Part shown: piece by piece, positions 28,627-36,643 of the stretch
Layout of the letters: each line of letters starts with the position of its first letter
Numbering within the stretch: the first letter of the stretch is position 1
Assembly: GCF_030812915.1 (NCBI RefSeq)
Contig: NZ_JAUSTQ010000005.1
Coordinates: forward strand, 62,001 to 126,000
DNA: 64,000 nt
Source: Alkalibacillus salilacus
Lineage (GTDB): Bacteria; Bacillota; Bacilli; Bacillales; Alkalibacillaceae
Direction of reading: 5' to 3'
Program-made: the position numbers and the translations under genes
The notes under the pieces: model-generated
What the model saw: the letters and a program-made list of their open reading frames with translations, nothing else
The model's database searches: none
What the model was told of the DNA's origin: nothing

Positions 28627-29634
28627 TCAGACATTTAGAAACTTCGCTTTTTTTAACAATGAGCGGAGTTCTTCATGATTTAAGGGTTGCTGACGCTCAG
28701 ATGTATAAGTTCCATTCACAACTTCCTTCGTATCAGGATAAATCACATCACTTGATCGTTTAGGTATAATATACATCTCAGACATTTCTCTCGCGTAAGT
28801 GGATTCTTCATATGACATTAACTCTTCAAACATCTTTTCACCTGGCCTTACCCCTATTGATTCAATATCTATTTCTGATTGGTTGAGGTTATATTGATTA
28901 GCGATTTCGTCTATTAAAACATCGACTAAGTCACCTAATTTAATCACAGGCATTTTCAATACGAAAATTTCTCCACCTTTTGCTTCTTGTAATGCCTTAA
29001 TCGTTAATTCTGTTGCCTGATCTGGCGTCATCATGAAACGTGTCATATCTAAATCAGTGACTTTGATTTTCTTTTCCTTCAGTATTTGTTTCTTAAAAAG
29101 CGGAATCACAGAACCTCTGGAACCCATCACATTACCAAACCGAACACTAGAAAAGATAGTTTGGTTTTCGGTTCGATTGAGTTCAGTAGCCGAAATCATC
29201 CGCTCACCGATCAACTTAGTTGCACCATACGTATTAGGAGGAGAAATAGCTTTATCTGAGCTTGTGAAAATCACTCTTCTTACCTGGTGGTCAAGAGCCA
29301 CACGAATGACGTTATTAGTGCCCTGAATATTAGTCTTAACCGCTTCAGCTGGGTTATGTTCACATGAATCCACTCGCTTCATTGCAGCTAAATGAAACAC
29401 ATAATCAATACCTTCCATAGCTGTTGCAACACTGTCATAATCCCTAACATCACCAATAATGAAATTCAGAACATGGTTGAAACCCATCTCTTCCTGGAAT
29501 TGTTGCTGCTTAAACTCATCGCGACTAAATATATAAATAGAATCTGGATTTTCCTTAATTAGATGACTGACTATACTCTTCCCTATTGTTCCAGTGCCAC
29601 CAGTAATAAGAACTTTTTTTCCTTCAAAAAACAC
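28627..29634 (-). CDS. pseB: UDP-GlcNAc 4,6-dehydratase, inverting
   Basis: A 335-residue SDR enzyme of the PseB/FlaA1 group, first step of pseudaminic acid synthesis. VLITGGTGTIGKSIV binds NADP, FTSSDKAISPPNTYGATK holds the catalytic Asp-Lys pair and the Tyr-x3-Lys, and GVRPGEKMFEELMS is a conserved C-terminal block. The GTG start has AAAGGAGG before it. It is the first gene of the operon. Separate confirmation from close dehydratases (CapD-like) would need alignment, but the other five Pse enzymes downstream fit. Confidence 0.9.
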   Translation of the reverse strand: MFFEGKKVLITGGTGTIGKSIVSHLIKENPDSIYIFSRDEFKQQQFQEEMGFNHVLNFIIGDVRDYDSVATAMEGIDYVFHLAAMKRVDSCEHNPAEAVKTNIQGTNNVIRVALDHQVRRVIFTSSDKAISPPNTYGATKLIGERMISATELNRTENQTIFSSVRFGNVMGSRGSVIPLFKKQILKEKKIKVTDLDMTRFMMTPDQATELTIKALQEAKGGEIFVLKMPVIKLGDLVDVLIDEIANQYNLNQSEIDIESIGVRPGEKMFEELMSYEESTYAREMSEMYIIPKRSSDVIYPDTKEVVNGTYTSERQQPLNHEELRSLLKKAKFLNV

Positions 29635-29902
29635 AACATCCCCTCCTTTTTCAAGTTCAGTGTTCTTATTAAGTTTTCATAGTGTCACTAATTATATATA
29701 TTAAAAATAGTTACGCCGGTTAAAGTCGCAGGCCTACTCTCGCAACCCATTTTGAAACCTGTATTTATGACTCATATAATCCCAAAATCTATTTAAATGG
29801 CATAAAATTTTAATAGGCTTGAATTCAGCAACACCTATCTTAAATTGAATAATCGACTATCCAATTCTGATTGAAATCACTGATAAAAACGCCTTGATTA
29901 AC

Positions 29903-29929
29903 ACACGCATGTCACGAATTCATAGCTTA
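29903..29929 (+). promoter_or_regulatory. SigmaK-type promoter of the 147-residue coiled-coil gene
   Basis: AC at 29903-29904, 16 bases, then CATAGCTTA at 29921-29929 matches the SigmaK pattern AC-N16/17-CATANNNTA. It lies 54 bases before the start codon. The rest of the 29635-29982 gap shows no gene. SigmaK acts in the mother cell late in sporulation. Confidence 0.6.
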
Positions 29930-29982
29930 ACAATAAGATATTAGTAAGAAGTGCGTATTAATAAGTAAAGGAGTCTTGAGCT

Positions 29983-30426
29983 ATGGATGAAAAGAATTAT
30001 GAAGAAGAACATACACATACAGAGCAAGAAGATGAATCCATTTCAGCATCCATCAATAATCTGAAGCATGATGTTGATTCAATTAAAGAAGAAGTTGGGA
30101 AAATGCAAATTCAAAAACTGCTCTCCAAGATGTACCAAATGATGGAACAAATTGACGATCAACTTAAGAAATTAGAAGAGGAAATCATTTTACAGAAATC
30201 AAATAATCAAAAATCAGAGGAAACTACGAATGCAACGCCTAATCAACCTAAGCCACGGATGTCTGAGTACAAAATGTTACAAAACATGTTGCAATCCTCT
30301 GGTTCTGCGGGGACACCCACAAATCAAAGAAACAGCAACTTAACAAGAAATCGCGCAAATAGCGGCCACCCCTCAAACCCCAATATGCTTAATAAAAATA
30401 TCATTACTCGTAAATCTACAAGATAG
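29983..30426 (+). CDS. Coiled-coil protein with RMSEY motif (147 aa)
   Basis: Not a recognised family. Residues 20-75 are strongly heptad-like (INNLKHDVDSIKEEVGKM and ILQKSN), suggesting a coiled coil. Then comes block A, PKPRMSEYKMLQNMLQS (89-105), an Asn/Ser/Thr-rich linker, and block B, LNKNIITRKSTR, at the very end. Blocks A and B recur in the protein at 33202. There is no signal peptide. It is divergent from the pse operon and follows a SigmaK-like promoter, so it may be a spore-coat or outer-layer protein. That function is inference. Confidence 0.7.
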   Translation: MDEKNYEEEHTHTEQEDESISASINNLKHDVDSIKEEVGKMQIQKLLSKMYQMMEQIDDQLKKLEEEIILQKSNNQKSEETTNATPNQPKPRMSEYKMLQNMLQSSGSAGTPTNQRNSNLTRNRANSGHPSNPNMLNKNIITRKSTR

Positions 30427-30625
30427 CACCCTATCATTATAGACTACTAAATAGTCCCAAACGTTTTCCCATTCTCCGCGTTCACTATACTAACTAGATA
30501 AACAGTTAAGAAGATCAACTAAATTAACCCTCATAAAATCACCTATTTTCATAGATTGACTCTAGTTGCCCAAACGTTTTTCATATTTTAGCTTATAATA
30601 TAGTATTCAGAAAGGAGATGATGTT

Positions 30626-30766
30626 TTGAAAGCGCGGGACATTAGCAAGAACTCAAATAACGCAACATCTTCAAATGAAAAGAAGCCTATAACACTCGAA
30701 ACGCCACCTGGTCAGCAGAATCGAATTACGTTTGGAGGTTGTGGTTGCGGTAAAAACAAAGGTTAA
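30626..30766 (+). CDS. Small peptide with GGCGCG tail (46 aa)
   Basis: A short gene starting at TTG, eight bases after AAAGGAG; the two ATG codons in between hit a stop at once. The peptide is polar and Asn/Ser-rich, contains PITLETPPGQQNRITF and ends GGCGCGKNKG, so it has two cysteines near its C-terminus. A strong ribosome site and a CATATTTTA (30582-30590, SigmaK-like -10) support it as real. No family is recognised. The cysteines could cross-link or bind metal in a spore layer. Confidence 0.55.
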   Translation: MKARDISKNSNNATSSNEKKPITLETPPGQQNRITFGGCGCGKNKG

Positions 30767-30822
30767 TGCCTTTTAAGAGATTTGTTATTAGCAAAATGTA
30801 TTAGATCAAGTTAAGACCTATT

Positions 30823-30868
30823 AAAAAATGTCATAATGACTCAGTTACTTCGAGTCATTATGACATTT
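30823..30868 (-). terminator. Terminator after the surface carbohydrate gene
   Basis: A 14-bp perfect stem TGTCATAATGACTC / GAGTCATTATGACA followed by TTTTTT on the minus strand, 20 bases after the stop codon. It may also stop the plus-strand small gene. Confidence 0.9.
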
Positions 30869-30887
30869 AACTAATGAAAAACCGATT

Positions 30888-32162
30888 CTAGACAACAGTA
30901 CCGTTAAGCCTGAATAAGTTATTGGCTATTGGGACGATGTTTACAGTCTTGCTTTCTTCTTCGATCTCATCTAATTTACTAAAGAATGCTTTAATTTCTG
31001 ATTCAGTTAATGAAAAACGTCGCTTTTTTTCTTTTTTACTTTTTTTAAGTAGTGAATGTTGATCGATCGAATGCCGCTGTTGACTTTGATTAGGGTGAAT
31101 TTTAGGGAAAGTATCCATTAATCTTAAGATAGATTCATAGGCATACTGATTATCGTACCACTCACAATGATATAGCATGAGATCTGAATTGAGTTCGTTT
31201 TTAAATGGGACATACTTCTTGTGATTTAAATTAACCACATTATTTATTATTTCTAGCACTTCATCTACTTGAGAGGTTTTCATACCTAATTGGTTAGGTA
31301 AGCTTTGATCCTTCTTTGAGGAGACTGCAGGAACATATGAAATAACATGCTTACCAAGTAAATAGGCTTCAAGACCTGATGTACAGCCGTTGTGTATAAT
31401 CACTTTAGCAGCCAATATCCATTTAGTAATATTACCTTCGTGAATCACATGAACATTGCGATATCTTGAAAACTCTTGCAAGTATGATCTGATATTCTCA
31501 CCTGGATGCGGCCGAATCACAAAATTGATACCTGGAAATCGTTCACATGAGTGTTTGATTAAATCGATAAAGTGATAGTATAACTGTTTTATTTCTTTAA
31601 AATGCGGATCATCCTTTTTACCCTTAGCTGTATTATAACGTGCAAATCGTGTATTGATTAAAACAAACTCACCAAACTGCCTTTTAATTTGTTCAGCTTC
31701 TTCTTGATAAATTGTACTGAATTTAGGCTTTAATAAATCAAGTCTTGGATTTCCAGTAACATAGCATCTATCCTTCAAATCAGGATATGCACTTGTCATG
31801 ACGTCCATTTGGGATTGTCCCCAACAATATTCTTGTGTGACTAATGCCAGCATCTCTTTCTCCATGCGATCTCGCAAATACTTATGGTCGTCAAAAATCA
31901 ACCCTTCTTCATCCAGTTCGACAACCTTATGACCATAACTCGTCGCATCTGTAATCACCCTTTTTCTAACACCGCGAGAATAACCTTTTGAGAAGAAAAT
32001 ACCTTGTGGTAATTGATGAGACGCCTTTTGTACCATATAGTGATCGCCAATCACGACTTCATATCCTTTTTTCGCTGCATAATAAGCTAACAGTAGTTTG
32101 GAATCAGACTCTCTTACTTTTATCTCAATCGGTAAGTATAACCAATTCTTAATTTTATTCAA
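30888..32162 (-). CDS. Surface carbohydrate biosynthesis protein, GT-B-like
   Basis: A 424-residue protein that begins with LYLPIEIKVRESDSKLLLAY, the usual opening of a family annotated as surface carbohydrate biosynthesis protein. The C-terminal half resembles Kdo/CDP-glycerol type transferases, with VTGNPRLDLL, FVIRPHPGEN and HNGCTSGLEAYLLGKHVISY. The last 90 residues hold a Lys-rich stretch and a helical tail. The TTG at 32162 has GAGAGG upstream, while a TTG 27 bases earlier does not. It lies away from the pse operon but would serve the same surface glycan. Confidence 0.75.
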   Translation of the reverse strand: MNKIKNWLYLPIEIKVRESDSKLLLAYYAAKKGYEVVIGDHYMVQKASHQLPQGIFFSKGYSRGVRKRVITDATSYGHKVVELDEEGLIFDDHKYLRDRMEKEMLALVTQEYCWGQSQMDVMTSAYPDLKDRCYVTGNPRLDLLKPKFSTIYQEEAEQIKRQFGEFVLINTRFARYNTAKGKKDDPHFKEIKQLYYHFIDLIKHSCERFPGINFVIRPHPGENIRSYLQEFSRYRNVHVIHEGNITKWILAAKVIIHNGCTSGLEAYLLGKHVISYVPAVSSKKDQSLPNQLGMKTSQVDEVLEIINNVVNLNHKKYVPFKNELNSDLMLYHCEWYDNQYAYESILRLMDTFPKIHPNQSQQRHSIDQHSLLKKSKKEKKRRFSLTESEIKAFFSKLDEIEEESKTVNIVPIANNLFRLNGTVV

Positions 32163-32207
32163 AGTTATACAACCTCTCTTCTTCAGCAATCAAACAATTG
32201 ACAGAAA

Positions 32208-32236
32208 TAAAAGAGAGGAGTGAGGTCCTCTCTTTA
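32208..32236 (-). terminator. Terminator after the beta-rich surface protein gene
   Basis: Stem AAAGAGAGGA / TCCTCTCTTT with a 6-base loop and TATTT after it on the minus strand. Confidence 0.8.
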
Positions 32237-32252
32237 TTCTTAGATTAAAATG

Positions 32253-32939
32253 TTACCCTTCTCCACCGTTGTCTCCATTACCATTTGGAAACACGACAGG
32301 GCATTGTGGTGGGATGGTTGGTGCTGGGCACGGTGGGAACGGAAGGATATCTCTTGGCTGACAGAAATCTGCTGTAATTTCTAGTGTGACATCATAAGTG
32401 GATTGGATACTTTGACATAAGCGGACAGAAACCGTTACATCTAGTTCATCTACTTCAGTCGTTGTTCCAGTATCACAAGTTGCTGTACAAACGAAGCAAT
32501 CTAAATCCGTATAAGTGACATCAACATCTGTACCCTCTGGTGCACAAAGAATGACTTGCTCACAACGCGTGAACTCAGCGGAACCGACTTCGACCGTTGC
32601 TCCCCCAAGACCAGGAATTAAATCGACGAAAATCGTTACTTCGAAGTTTTTACGGATATTAACCAGTTGTAATGTGACCTCTGCTCCATCTACTACAAAA
32701 TCTTGATCAACTCTATCCAATACGACAATTGGATCTTCTTCGGTAGGCGCGACTGTACATGTAACGGAATCTAGATCAATATCATCACATTCCAATTGTT
32801 CACCGGTCATAGGGTTTAATGGTAAATCTAAATCACTTAAACTTAGGTCGAAATTAGCTTCATTTAGTATCCAGTCATAAACTTTCTCTGTATTAATACA
32901 AAGAAGCTCCTGTCCCCCAGTTAGATTATTAGCTTGCAT
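32253..32939 (-). CDS. Acidic, Cys-containing beta-rich protein (228 aa), probably spore surface
   Basis: No family named with confidence. The N-terminus LLCINTEKVYDWILNE has the VYDW pattern found in some Bacillaceae surface or spore proteins. The body is a run of short hydrophobic/acidic strands (DVDVTYTDLDCFVC, VTVSVRLCQS, YDVTLEITADFC), very rich in Asp, Val and Thr, with paired cysteines. It ends in a proline tail (PFPPCPAPTIPPQCP) and GNGDNGGEG. There is no signal peptide. A SigmaK-type promoter lies just upstream, so an outer spore layer is the best guess. Confidence 0.65.
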   Translation of the reverse strand: MQANNLTGGQELLCINTEKVYDWILNEANFDLSLSDLDLPLNPMTGEQLECDDIDLDSVTCTVAPTEEDPIVVLDRVDQDFVVDGAEVTLQLVNIRKNFEVTIFVDLIPGLGGATVEVGSAEFTRCEQVILCAPEGTDVDVTYTDLDCFVCTATCDTGTTTEVDELDVTVSVRLCQSIQSTYDVTLEITADFCQPRDILPFPPCPAPTIPPQCPVVFPNGNGDNGGEG

Positions 32940-32975
32940 ATTATTGACACCTCCAAAATATTTGATTTCACTTTT

Positions 32976-33002
32976 AATCTATGTCCATAGAGATAAGCGC
33001 GT
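32976..33002 (-). promoter_or_regulatory. SigmaK-type promoter of the beta-rich protein gene
   Basis: On the minus strand AC (33001-33002), 16 bases, then CATAGATTA (32976-32984) fits the SigmaK pattern, with the same spacing as the site at 29903. Confidence 0.6.
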
Positions 33003-33201
33003 TAATGAAATAGCGGAGTTACAAGGATATTTAAGAAGTTGGTTGAATATAATACACAAATAGTAATAATCTAATCACTCATCTAGTTTCGAATGTTAAA
33101 AGTACAAATACACCAACAATTTAAACCTTTTAACCATGACTTTTTCACAATTAAGCGCGTATTCAATAATATATTAATATGTAACCAAAGGGTGACACTT
33201 A

Positions 33202-34161
33202 GTGGATCAGTACAAATTATATGACACATCAGAAATTGAACAATTAAAACATGAGCTCCAAACCTACAAACAATCACTTGAATACTCAGGTCCCCATGAT
33301 TCATTAAACTATTTTGTCCACTTAAAGCGCGAATTACATGACATGCAACTAGAATTATCGAGATTTAAAGGAGAAGTGAACATCATGAAGGAAGATTTTC
33401 AAAAGAAGATTGAAGACTATGAAAAACAAAACGAAAATCAGTCTTTACAAATTCAATCTATAGCTAATTCACTTAATCAGTTACAGCATGACCTTACATC
33501 TATTAATCAAAACAATTATCAGACTCAAGTAACTGACCTGCTTGATAAGATGGAAAAAACAATCAACAGAACAGAGAAAAATAGAGCTACACTAAAGGAC
33601 CTTAGGCATAAATCTAGCAAGGAACATGCAAACTCAATAGAACATGAAGCAACTAAAACCAAACCTAGAATGTCTGAATATAGAAGAGTCCAAAATATGT
33701 TGCAATCTATTCATCAAGCGAATCCACAGAACACAAATACCTCAACTTATACTAACCAAAAATTCAGCCAAAACAAATCATTTCATAACAATAGAAAGGC
33801 ATCCAGTACTACTAACCAACCAAAATCCTCTAAAACCAACCATCTCGAATTTAATAAGAATGTTATTACCAAAGTGACAAAGCCTGAAAATAATATTCAA
33901 TCAGAACCTTCAACAAACCAGCAACAGCCTGATGCCAACGATAAAAAATTACCTAATCAAAAACAAAATCAGGAGATAAATCATCCATCTGAGAATACGA
34001 ATTCAACAAATCAGCAGATTGATCAAAAATCAACAAAGGATGATTCAATTAATTCCACCCATACTGAAAATGAGCACGAAACAAAATCACGGCTTAATCG
34101 CCCTAAGAATAAAAGAAACCTCAGCTCACTCTGGGCATTCATTGTTGAAAAATTAAGGTGA
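33202..34161 (+). CDS. Coiled-coil protein with RMSEY motif (319 aa)
   Basis: Not a recognised family. Residues 10-25 and 40-135 are coiled-coil-like, then block A, TKPRMSEYRRVQNMLQS (153-169), and an Asn/Gln/Ser/Thr-rich disordered stretch containing block B, FNKNVITKVTK (217-227). Both blocks are shared with the 147-residue protein at 29983, although the rest is diverged. The tail ends RRPKNK-like and then LSSLWAFIVEKLR, an amphipathic segment. A GTG start follows AAAGGGTG. The JAMM protease gene begins seven bases after it, so they are co-transcribed. Confidence 0.68.
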   Translation: MDQYKLYDTSEIEQLKHELQTYKQSLEYSGPHDSLNYFVHLKRELHDMQLELSRFKGEVNIMKEDFQKKIEDYEKQNENQSLQIQSIANSLNQLQHDLTSINQNNYQTQVTDLLDKMEKTINRTEKNRATLKDLRHKSSKEHANSIEHEATKTKPRMSEYRRVQNMLQSIHQANPQNTNTSTYTNQKFSQNKSFHNNRKASSTTNQPKSSKTNHLEFNKNVITKVTKPENNIQSEPSTNQQQPDANDKKLPNQKQNQEINHPSENTNSTNQQIDQKSTKDDSINSTHTENEHETKSRLNRPKNKRNLSSLWAFIVEKLR

Positions 34162-34168
34162 TTAAAAG

Positions 34169-34579
34169 ATGAAGCAAAAACAACTTATCTTACCCCAAAC
34201 AATCTACAATCAAATAGTGGAAGATTGTAGAAATAACCTACCATATGAATCTTGCGGTCTAGTTACTGGACTTGATCACCGGGTTAATAAATTTTGGCCA
34301 TTAGATAATGAGCTGAAATCAACCAAGCGATACTTTGTTAGTAAACAGTCATTAGAGGCCGTGATGAATGAAATCACGCAATCTGGCGAACAGGTGCTAG
34401 CGATTTACCATACCCACCCTGTCACAGCTCCTGTTCCCTCTTCTTTTGATTTGAAGAACCATCCTGATCATTCCGTTTATATGATGATTATTTCCTTTAA
34501 GTTGGAGTCTCCAATGTGCAAGTTATATTCGGTTGAAAATAATCGTTATTTAGAATGTGACATCACATTCGCAACTTAA
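34169..34579 (+). CDS. JAMM/JAB (M67-type) metalloprotease
   Basis: A 136-residue MPN+ protein. The zinc motif is complete: Glu27 in PYESCGLV, His81 and His83 in YHTHP, Ser91 and Asp94, giving H-x-H-x7-S-x2-D. Such single-domain JAMM proteins are isopeptidases or peptidases. Bacterial ones often process a neighbouring protein or a ubiquitin-like sulfur carrier. No ubiquitin-like or E1-like gene is nearby, and the partner seems to be the coiled-coil protein encoded directly upstream. The substrate is not known. Confidence 0.88.
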   Translation: MKQKQLILPQTIYNQIVEDCRNNLPYESCGLVTGLDHRVNKFWPLDNELKSTKRYFVSKQSLEAVMNEITQSGEQVLAIYHTHPVTAPVPSSFDLKNHPDHSVYMMIISFKLESPMCKLYSVENNRYLECDITFAT

Positions 34580-34649
34580 TAAGACATGCAAGTGATATTT
34601 TGGTACAAGGAGTCGATAATATCATGGTTCTTCTTAGCATAGAAATGAG

Positions 34650-34658
34650 CATAAGTTA
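34650..34658 (+). promoter_or_regulatory. SigmaK-like -10 element before the 183-residue gene
   Basis: GCATAAGTTA fits the CATANNNTA consensus and lies 30 bases before the start codon. No AC is found at the right distance, so this is weaker than the two complete sites nearby. Confidence 0.35.
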
Positions 34659-34688
34659 AATACTGACCCTTTTTCAGGAGTGAACACC

Positions 34689-35240
34689 ATGACCAATATG
34701 AGTGAGTTAAAGAAAAGAATTGGAGAACTGAACAATCAAACGGATCGCTTTGTTGAGGAGTTTAAGGAATATTTGCAAGCTCATCAGACACCCGACCAAC
34801 AAAATCCTCCGTTCATAAGTTATTTCACACACTCAATTAATGCAGCAACTGACTTCCAAGATGAAAATTTATTATTTGGCGGATTTCATATTAAAAACCT
34901 CAGTTCAGCTACAATAGAAGACCTGTACATATGTTTACGCATTGATACTTCCGATCCATTCAACTTTTCGGGAAAGTTCAATAATGATCCTTCTTCTATA
35001 AATGCTCAAGCAATACTAGCTACTTGGGAACGATTCAACCATAGTGACGATGACAAGGAACATTGGTTCAAACTAGGCCAAGGTCATTATTTAAAACCTT
35101 TTGATGATGTCTCATTATCTGATTTCCAGATCACTTGGGAAAATCATGTACCATTTTCTTGTTCAATCACAGGCTTTGTATACACTGAATCAGAAAGTGA
35201 TGGTAAGACTTCTCTTAACACTATTAATATAAGAATGTAG
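34689..35240 (+). CDS. Hypothetical protein (183 aa), helix plus beta domain
   Basis: No family recognised. A helical N-terminus (MSELKKRIGELNNQTDRFV) precedes a beta-rich domain of about 120 residues with LLFGGFHIKNLSSATIEDLY, a WFKLGQGHYLKPFDDVSL stretch and ITWENHVPFSCSITGFVY. It has no signal peptide or membrane helix. ATG at 34689 is preferred to a GTG nine bases upstream, since AGGAG then has proper spacing. It is followed after 18 bases by another small gene of the same unit. Confidence 0.62.
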   Translation: MTNMSELKKRIGELNNQTDRFVEEFKEYLQAHQTPDQQNPPFISYFTHSINAATDFQDENLLFGGFHIKNLSSATIEDLYICLRIDTSDPFNFSGKFNNDPSSINAQAILATWERFNHSDDDKEHWFKLGQGHYLKPFDDVSLSDFQITWENHVPFSCSITGFVYTESESDGKTSLNTINIRM

Positions 35241-35258
35241 AGACAAGGAGGGCTTTAG

Positions 35259-35537
35259 TTGGTTGATGAAAAATTTTGGTCGCTTACCTATAAGATGGTG
35301 AACGATTATGTCTCTCATATCGATGAACATGGAACAAATGATGAGAAACTGGAATATTCCATCTTACTTCTGTTACTCAAATTAAAAACACAGACTATTA
35401 ACAGTTCAGAAGATCACCATTTGAACATGCCAGGTGAATCATCCAGCGAACTTCTAAAAGAAATAGATAAAACAATCGAACACAATCAAGATCAATTTGA
35501 TCATTTACTCGAGTTTGTCACGAACTCTGAATCCTAG
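35259..35537 (+). CDS. Hypothetical small protein (92 aa)
   Basis: A soluble, acidic, helical protein: MVDEKFWSLTYKMVNDYVSH, then LEYSILLLLLKLKTQT and a charged helix ending LEFVTNSES. It starts at TTG after AAGGAGGG, ends before a strong terminator and is the last gene of the plus-strand group. No function can be assigned. Confidence 0.6.
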   Translation: MVDEKFWSLTYKMVNDYVSHIDEHGTNDEKLEYSILLLLLKLKTQTINSSEDHHLNMPGESSSELLKEIDKTIEHNQDQFDHLLEFVTNSES

Positions 35538-35551
35538 TTAATAGCTTAATA

Positions 35552-35596
35552 AAATGCCCCACTTAATGGATTCTATATCCACTAAGTGGGGCATTT
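35552..35596. terminator. Bidirectional terminator between convergent genes
   Basis: A 12-bp stem ATGCCCCACTTA / TAAGTGGGGCAT with an inner GGAT/ATCC pairing, AT-rich on both sides. Confidence 0.88.
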
Positions 35597-35600
35597 ATGA

Positions 35601-36427
35601 TTATCGTTTTTCTACTTTCATCGCATCAAATAACTGCGTCGTCGATAAAGCCGTGAATGGTAAAGAAACATTATGTTTGATGCCTTCTTTATGAGCAGCG
35701 GTTAAGTCGTTAAGCAAAATATCTAAAGCGGTCTCCGGTGTCCATTCAGAAACGTCACTCCAATGTCTAGCCACCCAACTATCACCTGTACTGACGTGCA
35801 ACAAGTTTAACAATTCATCTTGTGGCAAGTTGTAATGTTCAGCTAATTTAAGCCCTTCTGCCACGGCATTAACATTGATACCTAAAATCATATTGTTAAT
35901 TAATTTAGCAATCTGGCTATTACCTGTTTCAGGCCCATAGTAAAATATATTCGTACCTACGGCTTGAAAATAGGGATCCGCTGTTTTGACAGCATCTTCA
36001 GGTCCCGAGACCATAATCGATAACGTCCCCTCTTCTGCACCTATTGCGCCTCCACTGACACCTGCATCAATTAAAGTTAAGTTGCTTTCTTCTTCTACTT
36101 TTTGATTTAATTGTTTCATCGTGTCAGGATCCAATGTACTCATACAGATCACAATTTTATCTTGAGGGTCAGCTGCCGTTAATCCGTTCTCTCCAAAAAT
36201 GACATCCACATTCTGATCATAATCACGAACCATTGATATAACCGCTTCATCAGCTTGTTCACCCACTTCTTTCAACGTCTCAACCATGGTGATCCCTGCC
36301 GCTTTAGCTTTTTCATAGACCCCTTTGAAAGCATCATAACCAATCACTTCAAAGCCAGCCTTATTTAAATTAATCGCCATCGGTAAGCCCATCGTCCCTA
36401 ATCCTACAAGTCCAATTTTTTACTCAC
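35601..36427 (-). CDS. 3-hydroxyisobutyrate dehydrogenase-family oxidoreductase, probably frameshifted
   Basis: The readable frame starts at 36392 with MGLPMAINLNKAGFEVIGYD, without the dinucleotide-binding Gly motif. That motif, KIGLVGLGTMG, is encoded in frame just before it but is cut off by a TAA. With one more A in the A6 tract at 36416-36421 a GTG at 36427, eight bases after AGGAGG, would give MSKKIGLVGLGTMG and a complete N-terminus. The rest has the family pattern (DAGVSGGAIGAEEGTLSIMVSG, KLINNMILG). The C-terminus stops at MKVEKR, shorter than usual. It is either a decaying gene or a sequencing error. Confidence 0.82.
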
Positions 36428-36643
36428 TCAACATGCCTCCATTATTATTTTGTCTCTTTTCAAGTCTATCTATCATTTAGGTTGATTGGTCTTATTGTTA
36501 CTCATACACGTATTATTCGTTTCGTAAACATCATGATGAGTATCATACATGTTTCATTGTGAAGAATCCTTCTCCTCTTGTCGAACGGACGATTAAAGGT
36601 TCACTAATCTCATCTTATAAAAGCATTTGCCATTAATGAGAGA

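Noticed and set aside
18058-29634. Legionaminic or sialic acid pathway
   Set aside because: PseI-type motifs and the complete PseB-C-H-G set fit pseudaminic acid. No NeuC/LegG-like epimerase is present.
33202-34579. Ubiquitin-like conjugation system built on the JAMM protease
   Set aside because: No E1-, E2- or ubiquitin-like protein is encoded nearby, so only a protease with unknown substrate is claimed.
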